The notes under the pieces were generated by a model, which saw nothing but the letters and a program-made list of their open reading frames with translations, was not told the origin of the DNA and made no database searches. 64,000 bases of DNA from Plasmodiophora brassicae (taxonomy: Eukaryota; Endomyxa; Phytomyxea; Plasmodiophorida; Plasmodiophoridae): contig JASFAU010000003.1 of assembly GCA_039704465.1 (NCBI GenBank), forward strand, positions 124,001 through 188,000, written 5' to 3'. A program made the position numbers and the translations under genes. Shown piece by piece: positions 34,276-45,729 of the stretch (positions within the stretch are counted from its first letter, which is position 1; each line of letters begins with the position of its first letter).

Positions 34276-37073
34276 TTAACCGGTTTGTCGCGTCTTCGTC
34301 GTCAAGCCGTGAACGGGAGGGGTATCATGCGGGGTCAGATCGGACAGCGACACGGCCGATGGTTCAGCCAGTATCGTGTACGTCGACAGCAACTGTCGCC
34401 GAACGGCAGCGAAATTGAACGCCGACCGGCCGATATCAACGGTCTCGTCGAAAGGGCTGTCAACGCACAAACGCGCCACGTCTAATGGCGCACGATGGCC
34501 GCGGTCGGCCTGATCGGACAACACAAGACTAGTCAATGGCTCATGCGTCACAGAATAGCGCGCACGTCCTACGAACTTTGAGTATGGGGCGCCCGCCGGT
34601 ATGCACAGAAATGCAGTACTGCTCGACTTGGAACGAAGACCCATAGTACTCGAGGAATGCGCGAAGGCAGGAGCCAGCAGAAACGCTACAGGAGGTACCA
34701 TTGGCCTATTCACACGCGTTCAGCACAAAGGGTGATTCAGCACGCATACCGTATTTACCTGCAGATGGAAGATGACGAGAACGTAGAGAGTAAAGGATCC
34801 GATGCCGCCGTGGTATGGAGAGCCGAGGCCGTACACGTGCAGATAATACTTCATGTACATGACGATGGGCCTGAAGAACGGGTGGGTCACCGCCTCCAGG
34901 ACGAGATCTCGCGACTGCTCCACGTTGGCGACATTCCAGGTGACGTCGATGTTCACCAACGAATCGGCGGCAGTGGCCTTGATGATGGGTGTCGATGCCC
35001 ACGGGAAGTACTTGACCGACGACAACGTTCGGGCGCAGCGAATGCTGAGGTACAGCATCCGCAAACCGTCTGATGCATTCACTGCCGGATGCTGGATCAC
35101 CAAGTCCAGGTCGCTGATCGGTGCGGGTAAATGCAGGCCGTACGCAACGGACCCGGCCACGTTGACAATGGCATCAGGAAACAGATCACGTACAACTTGC
35201 AGAACGGTCCCGTAACCTTGGCGATGATAATGGTCGTCCCATTGCCGATCTTCTTCAACCGCAGCCACGAAACCGCGCAAATCACTCGTCAGCTGCGCGT
35301 CCAGTGATTCGGCTCGGGTATCGACAGGTACCCGGTGAAGAGTCGCCGAACACGAGTTGGACACGGTTCGACCGGAGTCGAAGCCAGGTGGTGCAGGAGG
35401 CAGAATCGAAGACGATAACCACGCGCCCAGCATAGCAGGTTTGCTTGCGGGAACGTACGCAGGCGAATGTGGAGATAGGCGGGAAGACGAAGGCGACAAG
35501 GTTTGCAAAGTAACAGCGCCACGTGCGAAAGCGCAAGCCGCTGAGTCGGGAGTCAGAGGAGAACGGGCAGACGTTGTCGGCAGGTCATCAGCGTCAACGG
35601 AGCCACCGGCGGTACCGTTGATGCCGGATTCTGTAGCAGAACGCAAAGGAATAGGCGAGCGTTCGTCACTCCTCTGGTTGCCTCGTCCAACAGTAGTGCA
35701 TGGTGACCCTACAGACACAGACCGAGTTAGCATTCCATTAGGCATGCGCGTGGCGTTGAGTTCACTCACTGGGCTGATCCACGACGACGCAGGGAGTAGG
35801 CGGAATCCGACACGATTCGTCGTCAATCTCAGCACCAGCGGCAGCAGCGACACGTGTAGAAATGTTCACACATTGAACTGCCTGTTCGACCTGGGGGCCG
35901 GTCTTCTCGCAGGCAGCATCCCCGGTTGTCTCGGCCACGTTCGCAATCGGCTTGCCGACGGCCTTCTTTTTCTTCTTCTTTGCCTTCTTCTTGCTCTGGT
36001 TGGCGTCGACACCGACGCTCTCGGCAAGTGTCGGAGAGGTATTGGGTTGCATCATGTAAATGATTTGGTCGACAAGCTTACGTATACGCTCTTGGCGTTC
36101 ACAATCTTCAACCAGACGACCATTCGCCAGTCGCAACTGCTGAACGTGCTCGGCAATGAAGCCCTTCATGTCCTTCGCCTTGTGCGATGCATATATCAGC
36201 GGAGAGTAGGTTGCCACCGCGTTCTGCCTCCTCTGCTTTTTCCTTTTACCGTTATGAGCTTCCGCAACGGCGATCAGGATTGGCCCGCTGAGTGCATTGA
36301 ACACCAGGTCGCAATATTCGTCGTACGCAGCGTACACTTGTTCCAGGACAGCGTTTCGCGATCGGCTGGCGTCAAGAAATTCCTGGGCAAGGTCGGACTG
36401 GTCGCGAATCTGCAAAGCAGCCAGGACGATCGCTTCCCGCGACACGTTCGTCGCGTTCCAGAACTGCAGCTTGGGGATGTCCTGGAACTTGGAGTCGCGC
36501 CTGGACCCGACGCCGCACGACAACGTTGCCAGGACGCGGGATAACTCTTTGACGAGTGTCATGACTCTGCACCGGTTGCGGTCGAGTTGCCCGTTGACGG
36601 CGCTACTATCAAGATGGTCCCCGGCCACGACTTCGATCTGGTCCCAAATGTCTGCCAGGTTGTTGTACGCGGCAGAGAACTGGCCGGAGGACGCCATGCT
36701 GATGGACTTGAACGATGGCACGCGATTGAACATTGGGGCGCGACCCTTCAGAATCGCGGCGAACTTTTCGCAGGGCGGCATCTTGGGCAGGGGCGATCCA
36801 GGTGACGGCGCTTCCACTTGGCACAACGTAACACGCGCTTCCTCAAGCAGCATGACGGCATCACGGATCTCGGCGGATGGCGACCAGGGCAACGGTGAAC
36901 TGATCCTGAAATTGAAACGTCCGTCAAACGTATTGGTCCCATAACGATGTTGGCGACGGTGGAACGGACCGAGACCGGCCTCGTTTCACGGGACCCCGTT
37001 TCCCCGCATGAACGGTGACGCCGCAAGCCCCGATAACGAGTACGGCGAGAAGCGCCGAACGCGACGACAGCAT
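34276..37073 (-). CDS. P9: family copy with an extra linker intron
   Basis: Exons (minus) 37073-36970, 36905-35770, 35708-34759, 34705-34577 and 34509-34276; 850 residues. What first looks like a frameshift in the linker is a good 61-nt intron (35709-35769): donor GTGAGT, branch-like GCTAAC, acceptor TGTAG, phase 1 on both sides. No other copy has it. Signal peptide SALLAVLVIGACGVTVHAG. LQFWNATNVSREAIV; basic tract KKKAKKKKKKAVG. A second basic cluster (NGKRKKQRRQ) interrupts the N-terminal domain. Catalytic GSVAYGLHL...SDLDL and VNIDVTW intact; exon 3 ACLRAFLEYYG type with a Ser (GSCLRAFLEYYG); exon 4 LCVDSPFDETVDIGRS. It is likely functional. Confidence 0.86.
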
Positions 37074-37595
37074 CCGGGCTGGCGATGGCGGACGCGACAA
37101 TTCAGTCCGCCGCCCGGCCTGTCCCCTACATTGCTATTCATAGCTTGCGGTGTACGTTTGACGCGGCGCGATGCGGGTCTCGCCGTTTGCACATCGCGGC
37201 GCCCGACATCCGGAACGATGATGACGGCCCGGCCCCGTCTGACTGCGCAATGCGCCAATCGACGCTTCCTGCGCCGCAAAATCACCCGCTCGATTCAGTG
37301 TCACGACGTGGTGCACCGGTGCGCTTACTGGCAAGCGCGACAATGAGCGATGTCAACGTCGACGGCTGCAAGCGTGCCGGACGACAGTACGTGACGCGAT
37401 AGTACTGAGTGCGACACAGCGGTGTGGTGGCGCCGCACGGGAGGCGTTCCTGCATGGTGCGGGGAAGTGCTTTGGGGCCGATCATGCGCGTATCAGTCTT
37501 CGGGAACTCTATGTGCGCCCCATCACTGTCTCGAAACGAATGAAAAACGATGGAGCAGTCGTAGTTTGAGCGAAACCTGTAGGATATGCGCACGT
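37074..37595. other. Spacer between P10 3' end and P9 promoter
   Basis: No supported gene. The right-hand end of P9's upstream DNA holds TGCTATTCATAG (about 37131), resembling the CTATT element seen upstream of other copies. The remainder is unremarkable. Confidence 0.5.
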
Positions 37596-40500
37596 TTATG
37601 GCGGCGAGAACGTCGGTGTCTGCATTGTCGTGGCCGGGTCCAGGGGGAAATCAGGGGTCAGATTGGCCAGCGAGGTTTTCCAAGAGGAAGCCAACGTCCT
37701 AAATGTCGTATGGAATTGTCGTCGAATAGCAGCGAAATTGAACGCCGATCGTCCAACGTCAACAGTGACATCGAACGGACTCTCAATGCAGAGGCGCGTA
37801 ATATCCAGCGGTCCACGATGAACACGTTCAATCTGATGCGGCAACCAAATTAGACGTTGCAATGGCAAACGCAACCGGCGAAGTAACCTTGCTGAGTGGG
37901 CGACCATTCGTGTGCACTGAGATGCAGTCGTAATCAATTCGAAATGCGAACCCGTAGTAACCGAAGAACGCTCGAAGACAGGCGCCAGCAGACTGGGAAC
38001 ATGCAGCAGAATTGGCCTGGGCAAACAACGATCAGGGATGGACGGAGAACGACGACATATTGACGGTTACCTGTAGATGGAAGATGACGAGAAGATAGAG
38101 CGGGAACGACCCAAGCCCACCATAGTACGGATTGCCGAGGCCGTACATGTACAGGTAATGCTTCATGTACATGGTGAGGGGTTTGAACAGCGGATACTGG
38201 TTCATGGCCGACATGATGAAGTGCCTTGACTCGTCGACATTGGCAACATTCCACGTAATGTCGACATTTACTGACGCATTCGCGATTGTTGCCTTGATGA
38301 TTGGCGTAGACGCTGTCGGAATGTACTTCACCGACGACAATGACGGATTGCCACGAATACTGACAAACAATTGCAGCAGGCCAATGGACCAATGCACGGT
38401 GGGGTGACGGACCACAATGTCCAGGTCGCTCGCCGGTGCTGGTAGATGCAGGCCGGACGCGATGGATCCCGTTAACCTGACGGTGCCACCCGGAAACAAG
38501 AGACGTACAGCCTGTTTCACGGCTCGATAACCTTGGCGGTGGTAAACGGAGTCACTTTGACGATCCTTCTTAGAGGAGGCCACGAAACCGAGCAGGTCGG
38601 CTGTCAGCTGGAAGTCCTGGGATCTCGCCAGCGTCATCGCCTTGATGTGCGGAGCGATTTGGGAATCCAGTGACAACTTTCGAATGCGTCGAAAAGGACC
38701 CGGAGGCGGCATCATCACGGAACTGTCCTTCGTAGAACTGTTGCTTGTCGACGAAGTGGCAACAGGAGAAGGTAACGGCATCGGCAACGAATCAGTGTTC
38801 CTGCTAGGCACCTCCGCGGTACGACCCGTCGAGCGATCCGATGAAGGTTTCCTCTGAGAGGACAAATCACTGGATAGGGATGGACGTGGCAAAGGCGGGA
38901 AGTGCCGGCTATCGGCTTGCCCTGGAGACAGGGGTGCGCCTGACAATGGCTTGGCGCAATCTGGACGCTGAGACGTGTGACATCTCCATCCAGATTTGTT
39001 GACCGCCGTAGTGACTTCGCGGCATGGCGTTGAATCCAGGTGGCAGATGTTCTTCATCGAATCGTTAACGGTGCCATTCCGGAGACCCGATGACGGCGAA
39101 GAAACCGGGGCGTAATTGTCCAGGTCGCTGGAGGGTGCTTTGCTACTCGGTGCCGACAATGCGGCAGGCTGACATTGACGTCGGCGCGATAACAACCCAG
39201 CACGAGCATTGGACTGTGTTTGCGACTGGGGCGGGCTTGGCAACGCCGGGAAGTCCTTATCATACGTGTCCTGTACGACTATGTCGGGTGTAACTCGTGA
39301 CGACGTCGTCGCCATATACGACCGCCGGCGCTTGGAGGAATGTGTCACTGTCACCCAACCGGAGTCGTCGTCGGTTGTGATATTCGTGTCATCAATTCGG
39401 GAGCACGTCGTGGCGTCGTCAATGTGGGGGACCGACTCAGCGGGTGTATCGTCGCAGCTACCTCGCGTCGTTTCGATCGTCCGTTTCGCGTCCGCTTTCT
39501 TCTTCGCTTCGTCAAGGAGGGACAATAGCGGCACGTTCAACGCGAAGTCACGGTTACAATCGGTCGCATTGGTGATGACCGTGCTTGCATTGCAGAACCT
39601 TGCGCGTCTTGCTGGATGGGGCTGGCTCGACAAAGGCGGGAAATCGTGATCGTACGTTTCCCGAACGACGATTGCCGCTGGTGACGATGATGATTCTGCA
39701 CGACTCGTCCGTCGGGAGGTAACCTTTGTCCAACTGGATATGTCGTCACGCTCTGCATCGCGATCATGGCCAATTGTCAGGTTGTCAACATCGACGTCTC
39801 CAGGCGCCGTACTTGCGACGACTGGCTGAGCGCAATCGACGCAATGGTCAATAGAAGTACTTGCCTCGGCGTCACACACGACAGGCGTGTCCGTCACCGG
39901 TTTCTTCTTCTTTGTCTTCTTGCTACTCGGAGCAGGGTCCGGTAGGCCCCGGAAAGACGAAGGAGAGGCAACCAGATCCATCAGGAATCGGATCCGTTCA
40001 ACAATAAGGTGAACGAGCTCGACGCGCTCAAGCGCAAGGTCTAGACGGTCGTTCGCCATTTTCAGCTTACAAGAGCGATCAGCGATCCGCTCCCTCGCGA
40101 AAACGTTCAGCTCGGCTGCGTTCACCAAATCCTCGAACGCTTTCGTGTTGTTCGCTGCCTGAAGGCGAATTCGCAAAGTGGCGGCGACCATCGGACGGGT
40201 CAGCGCATGTGATACCAGGTCGCAATGCTCGGAATACACGGCGAACCCGAGCTCCAGGAGCGCATTCCGCTGACGAAACATATGGGCCATTTCGGAAACG
40301 AGGTCCGCCTGTTCGTTCATCTGGGCAGTAGCCGATACGATCTCGTCGGGTGTCACACCGGACGAATTCCAGAATCGCAACGAGGGCAGATCTTCGAACT
40401 TCGATTCATGAAGATCCATAATGACCCTGAGGAGGGAACTCATCTGATTCGACAGACCCCATGCTGACGACAGAGCAGCACGACGGCTCTCGATCAGGCG

Positions 40501-41013
40501 ATTCGCATCGGGGATCGCATCTCGACTTTCCAATGCATTCGTTTCGATCTGGAAGGCGGCCTTCCCCAGATCATCGAGAAACGAGGCGAAGGTGACGAGC
40601 GTCTCGAATACGACCGCATCGAAATCGATATTTCGTTCGTAACTGTGTGCGTTGTCCACGACGTACGACGCCAGGCGGTGACGTGGCACGTTATCCGGTA
40701 TCGCAGGGGCGACCTCGGACACGCCGGACATGATCGGCTGCCGGATCAACGATTCCGCTTCGCATATAGTGACGCGCGCCTGCTCCAGCAACAGGATCGC
40801 ATCGCGAATCTCAGGCGTGGGTGACAGCGGCAACGCGTGATCAACCCTGCAGGTACATACTCAGCGACGATGCGGCATGCCTGCGGGATCCGCTACGAAC
40901 CGAGATTCCTGTGTAGCGCGCCTCCTGGCACGCCGCTTTGCCGCCTGGACATCGACAGCCCACGCCAGGACGGCTACGACAATGACGACCCGCATCGCGT
41001 TCCACCGCGCCAT
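37596..41013 (-). CDS. P10: largest family copy, linker with internal repeats
   Basis: Exons (minus) 41013-40901, 40846-38071, 38016-37888 and 37832-37596; 1084 residues, the longest. The signal peptide MRVVIVVAVLAWAVDVQA is preceded by six residues from the Met at 41013 (an alternative Met is at 40995). LPSLRFWNSSGV; basic tract KKTKKKKPVTD. The linker is expanded by repeated modules: WTKVTSRRTS...TYDHDFPPL, then WVTVTHSSKRRRS...TYDKDFPALPSPP, then RHFPPLPRPS. Catalytic GSIASGLHL...SDLDI (Ile replaces Leu after the second Asp) and VNVDITW. Exon 3 ACLRAFFGYYG; exon 4 IERVHRGPLDITRLC, DVGRSAFNF. Codon use is less GC-biased than in P3 or P5. Confidence 0.88.
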
Positions 41014-41164
41014 GTTGCGAATGCAGCTCTGCACCGTGCGACACGAATAGTTGCGGCGCAGCTGGCGCAGCATGCGGGTCGTACCGGCACGGACCGGCAG
41101 GGCAGCCACGCAGTGAAGCGCTTCGGAACAAAACGGCGACGTCGCTAACGGGTGAGTAGACGGC

Positions 41165-41249
41165 GCCCCGTTTAGGATAGAGTTGTGGTGGATGGATAAT
41201 ACGCCGACGTCACTCCTTGGTAGACGATGCCCCGTTTAGGATAAAGTTG
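41165..41249. repeat. 21-bp direct repeat pair
   Basis: GCCCCGTTTAGGATAGAGTTG at 41165-41185 recurs with one mismatch at 41229-41249 (period 64). It lies in the upstream region of P10. Confidence 0.8.
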
Positions 41250-41445
41250 CGGATGAATGTACTATTGCGACTCTCGGAGTCAGGTCATATTCCGTGGTGT
41301 GCGTCAGGTGCAACTGTTGCTGAATTGCACCGAAGTTGGACGCAGATCTTCCAACGTCAACGGCCTTATCGAATGGGTAAAATGCACAGCCATGTTGAGC
41401 ATCATTGTGTTTCGGTGTGCACGAATGGGCGCCCACGCAGATCAA
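41236..41445 (-). pseudogene. Rearranged family relic (exon 4 and exon 3 in opposite orientation)
   Basis: Minus strand reads CAFYPFDKAVDVGRSASNFG then AIQQQLHLTH and DLTPRVA, a decayed exon 4. Immediately beside it, on the plus strand at about 41393-41440, VEHHCVSVCTNGRPR matches the end of exon 3. In real genes these two lie on the same strand, so a small inversion has occurred within a dead copy. No catalytic exon remains. Confidence 0.75.
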
Positions 41446-41520
41446 GAAGGCGCTTGCGCAGGCAATTTACGCAAAACTGTTCGACGACCTGGTGCAGCAA
41501 TCAACAAATCGACGAGATCG

Positions 41521-41627
41521 TCAGCGGGTAAACCGTGAAGAGCACAAACCTCTTGATGTAGGAAACTAGTCAGTCAGCGGGTAAACCATGAAGAGCACAA
41601 ACCTCTTGATCTAAGAAACTAGTCAGT
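41521..41627. repeat. Tandem duplication, 2 x 53 bp
   Basis: The unit starting TCAGCGGGTAAACC and ending GAAACTAGTCAG occurs twice head to tail with only about four differences. Non-coding. It separates the family relic from a coding-like stretch. Confidence 0.9.
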
Positions 41628-41628
41628 G

Positions 41629-42270
41629 TACAGCTTCCAATATGACGACAGATTCGCTATTACCAAAGTGTTACGACGATTCCTTAAAACGTTTTCGTGA
41701 TTGGCGATGATCTTTAGAATGTTGGCCAAAGAGGTGCATGACCCCTTCGTCCGCATCACCTCGCCGACCAGGTCGATAACTGTCGGATCGAGATCGGGAG
41801 CTTGAACACTTTCCAGTTTCTTGCAGATTTCTTCAACCAGGAAATCGGCAACTCGCAGCTCGTTCTGTTACATGGTGGAATTTGCCTCAGTTGAACGCCA
41901 CTGGTCGAATGGTTGAGAGTCATTTCGTGCAGCGATCTCCAATATAGTGTTGCCGAGCCTGGTTGCAATCATTCTCGGTCTGCGTTGGTGTTGCTGGTGA
42001 AACGCGCCAGAAATTTGCAATAGCTGATTCGAACGACGTCGACGACGATCAGCTTGACATCGACGTGCCATCCCAAGAAAATCCCTCCCCGCGTCGTTGA
42101 AGGCTTGCTGTGCAGCAGAAGCCGCCCCATCGCGGCGACGTTGGTATTCCAGTGCGCGTTCACCGAAGACGTTCCTGTACGAATCGGCACCAGAAGCTCG
42201 TATCGTATGGGCAACCGGCGCACAACCAGATGGAGGGCTCATCATGGCACCCGAGTACGAAACGCGCACT
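41629..42270 (-). other. Uncharacterised coding-like remnant
   Basis: The minus strand has an open, non-repetitive stretch translating as VADFLVEEICKKLESVQAPD, followed by DLVGEVMRTKGSCTSLANIL, ending in a stop near 41629. Upstream, about 41870-41960, a frame reads TRLGNTILEIAARNDSQ, with an ankyrin-like NT.LEIAA pattern. The two are in different frames with no clear splice link. It could be the 3' end of a broken gene, perhaps ankyrin-related. No function is claimed. The remaining DNA up to 42584 shows nothing else. Confidence 0.3.
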
Positions 42271-42584
42271 CCGAACGCGGACGTTCAAGTGGATTGATGG
42301 AAAGGCGGAGACCACAAAGGCGCTGTTCTGCCAATGTCAGCGTTGACCCCGAGCTAATGCGCGCCCGACAGTCTCGTACTCGATCGACGATCGACAGTAA
42401 GCTTGTCGGCTTTGACATCGTTTGAATGTCTCGGGTTACGCCCGTTTTACATACAAATATTCCAGTACGCACGGCTACGTACCGCGTCATTCATCAAAAT
42501 CAAAGAGAAGCACAACAACCGTTTGCCCAGTGTAAAACTATCGTAAGATCGTGTCGGAATTCTCTTTGATGTATAGACGCATGA

Positions 42585-45469
42585 TCAAGTGTGCCTGGGA
42601 AGTGCTACTGCTGGATGCACGGGGACGCTGGGGGCTAGTTCAAAGAGAGTCGCCGCGTTCTCTGTATCTGCCATAGCTTGGTACGTCCAGCGCAGCTGTT
42701 GACGAATGGTGACGAAATTGAACACTGAGCGGCCAGCGTCAACGGCCTGGTCAAATGGATCCACAATGCATAGCTCTCGCAGGCCTTGACGTTGCTCTGC
42801 CTGACACAAACGAATTAGCAACCGGATTTACAGAGACACCGGATATCACGAAACGAACCTTCATGAGCGCCACCCCGTTGGTATACACTGAAATACAATG
42901 GTTTTCGAAGTCAAACGAGAACCCGTAGTATTCGAAAAATGACCTCAGGCATGTACCAGCCGACACAGTGCAAGAGACGGCATTCACCTAACCAAGCTCA
43001 GAATGACATATTGGAAACCAGAGGACATTACAAGATACCTGTAGATGGAAGATGACGAGGAGGTACAATGGGAACGACTTGAGCCCGCCACGGTATGAAT
43101 CGCCGAGACCATGCATGTACAGGTAATACTTCAGGTACATAGTGACGGGCTTGAACAGCGGAAACGCGTCGACGGCTGCATTGATGAGGTTGCATGTATC
43201 GTCATTGGCGGCATTCCAGGCAATGTCAACTTCGACATATGAGTTCGCGAACGTCGCCTTGATGATCGGGGTCGATGCTCTCGGAATGTACTTCATCGAG
43301 GAGAATGCGGGATTGCGACGAATGTTGTCAAACAATTGCTTCAACCCGGTAGACGCATCAACCTGTGGGCAATTGACCACCAAATCTAGGTCGCTGATCG
43401 GTGCGGGTGAATTTAGCCCGAATACAACAGATCCGGCCTTCTGAACTGTGGCCATTGGAAACAGATACCGTACCGCGGATTCAACAATTAGAGGTATTTG
43501 CTCGTGGTGAAATACGTCCCTCTTTCGATCAACATCAACCCTGGCCGTGAACCGCCACAGCTCCTGGCTAAGGCGCGCGTCTTTTGCAACAAACGACGTT
43601 GACATGCCAATCGGAGAGGCAATGGGAGAACCCAACGACCACCTTTGGTGACGTGTGGGTGGGGGAAAGCTACCGTGGTATTTCGAAGGATGAGCTTTTG
43701 GTTCCCGGAAATGTGAAGACATGCCCCGATCGTGCACAGGAGAGTTGAAGGTACTCTCCGCGTCAATTCCAGTACCGGGTTCAGAAGAACTGGTTACAGG
43801 TGTTATCTCTAGAGCACCGACGTCGCCAATGGAACCTTCGGTAATGGTAGATTTTTGAGTTGTTAGCGCTGCCAATGGACCGACCGCGGCGGCGGTACCC
43901 TTCCCAGACGTGACGTTAGCCGGTGATGAAGAGGAGCTGTACGATAACTGGCGTCCGAGCGATGTTGCCAATTGGGAGCTTGAATTACAGAAGGGCGATA
44001 GGACACTGCGAACGCCTTTGTCATTCTCAGCGGTGACGTTGTCGTCGTGTAACTCAACAACGGATGGAGTCCAGCTGCGACCATAGTGATCAGCAGCGTT
44101 AACGCCAGGTGCTTTTTTTCCCTTTGCCCTCTTCTTATTCTTCTTCGGCTTGCTGAGTGGTTGGGACGAAGACGCCCTAGACGACACAGTAATTTCGATT
44201 GCAGCAGGGTCAATAGAACAATTGCTGCTAGGCAACAGCAAACGGCGATCGTTGTCGACTGTCTCGTACAGGTCGGGAGAAACGGTTGTCAACGACCTGA
44301 TAGTCGGATCATCAGCGGTGTCCTCGACAGATTTGGACTGATCGAAGGCCACTTTGAGGGTGCCATTTTTGTTGGCGCTCATTGCTTGGCCCATCGCCTT
44401 CTGGTTCTTCTTCTTACACTTCTTCTTGTTGCTGCTGACCGACTGCAACGTGGTCGGTGCATCGTCAACCAGAGGACAGTTCCTCATCTGCAAGAGGTAC
44501 CGGATCTGGTCAACGGTTTGTTGAACAGCAATGATGTCCTTTAAGCTCTCAATCAGGAGTGCATTCGTTCGCACCAGGAGCGCTTGGTAGTCGGCCATGA
44601 TGTGTACGAGGTACGCCGCAAGGTCATCGATATCATCTGCTTCCTCCAGACGGTTGGGAGAGTCATCGTCATGCAAATTGCCAGCGGTATGTGTTTCGGA
44701 GAATGTGGACGTCATCACCGCCAAGCAGTACTCGTGCCACATGCGACGAACAACTTCAACGCATTTGTTCCGCTCGATAGTGATAAATATGAGGTCCAAG
44801 TCGCGCTCAGCTTGATTTCGAATCAGGTTAGCAGCCGATACGACATCTTCCAGCGTCACGTCCTTGTTATTCCATAGCCACGATGCGGGCGTGTTTTCGA
44901 AATTCCTATCGCGTTCACTCCTGATATCAGTGTGGTTCTTTGCCATTAAGCTTAAAAGGGTTTCCAGAGATGCGTGGGCATTCGCCTGCTTCCTTTTGAC
45001 GCGCCCCACGTCCGAAAACTTGAGTTGCTGATTGAACAAGGCGTCGATCTCGAGCGTAACAATGGTCAAGTTGGTTGTAAAAAGGACGATCCAGTTGTGG
45101 CGTTCTTCGTAGAGAGACGAGAAGTTCCTGACGCGTCCGTATCCGCGCGTCCTGGCCTCTCGCAAATGAGGCTGATCTAGCGGGCCTTCAATTTCTGCAC
45201 CTTCCGTTTCCGCGCGCTGAATTAACGCTTCGCCTTTGCATAGAGAGACGCGTGCCCGCTCCAACAACGTAATGGCCTCGCGAACCTCCGGGTCAGGTGA
45301 CGCGGGCGGCGACCGATTGGGCCTATAACACGCGTTAACGAGGATGCAAAAGCAAGCGCAAAATGAGAAGAGACCGATCAGAGCCACGTTTCGCAGGGCG
45401 CTTCCCGGCGCCGTCAATGACAACAGCGCATGTAAGCGCGATCATGGCGAAAAGCGTCCCACGGGGCAT
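42585..45469 (-). CDS. P11: divergent family copy
   Basis: Exons (minus) 45469-45375, 45322-43039, 42987-42859 and 42800-42585; 907 residues. Signal peptide TLFAMIALTCAVVIDGAG followed by KRPAKRGSDR. Most divergent N-terminal domain (ASWLWNNKDVTLEDVV) and lower GC than its neighbours. Two basic tracts: NKKKCKKKNQKAMG and KPKKNKKRAKGKK. Catalytic part GSVVFGLNS...SDLDL: Asn-Ser replaces the usual His-Leu, but all three Asp remain (VEVDIAW). The exon 3 region after CISVYTNG reads VALMK in place of the usual Arg-Pro. Exon 4 reads LCIVDPFDQAVDAGRSVFNF, with Ala for Val in DVGRS. It is likely still an enzyme but under different constraint. Confidence 0.86.
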
Positions 45470-45729
45470 GCTGCACCAGTTCCTTGGAATATGGGCTTGT
45501 TTGCAGAGCAATGCGATCTCCGCGGTGGCGCAGTCCGCGCGCAGTTTGGCGGTTTTGCGCACGGAGTTATAGCTGGCGTTAAGTATAACTACCTAGGTTT
45601 GATGTGGCTAAAGAACAGGATCGCGCACCTGCACAGAGCGTCCCGCACGGGCAGCGGTGGGCGAATATCGTGATCGGTTGTATCGATTTGCAGCTCACGA
45701 AACCAGATGAAGAGCACGGCCACGTTGGC

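Noticed and set aside
35709..35769. P9 first looked frameshifted in the linker
   Set aside because: The gap is a well-formed 61-nt intron (GTGAGT donor, GCTAAC branch-like site, TAG acceptor) with matching phase 1, so the gene is read as intact.
42988..45423. P11 start at the hydrophobic segment RNVALIGLFSFCACFCILV
   Set aside because: That segment is the translated intron 1 read in the exon 2 frame; the real signal peptide (TLFAMIALTCAVVIDGAG) is in exon 1 from 45469 and joins in phase 2.
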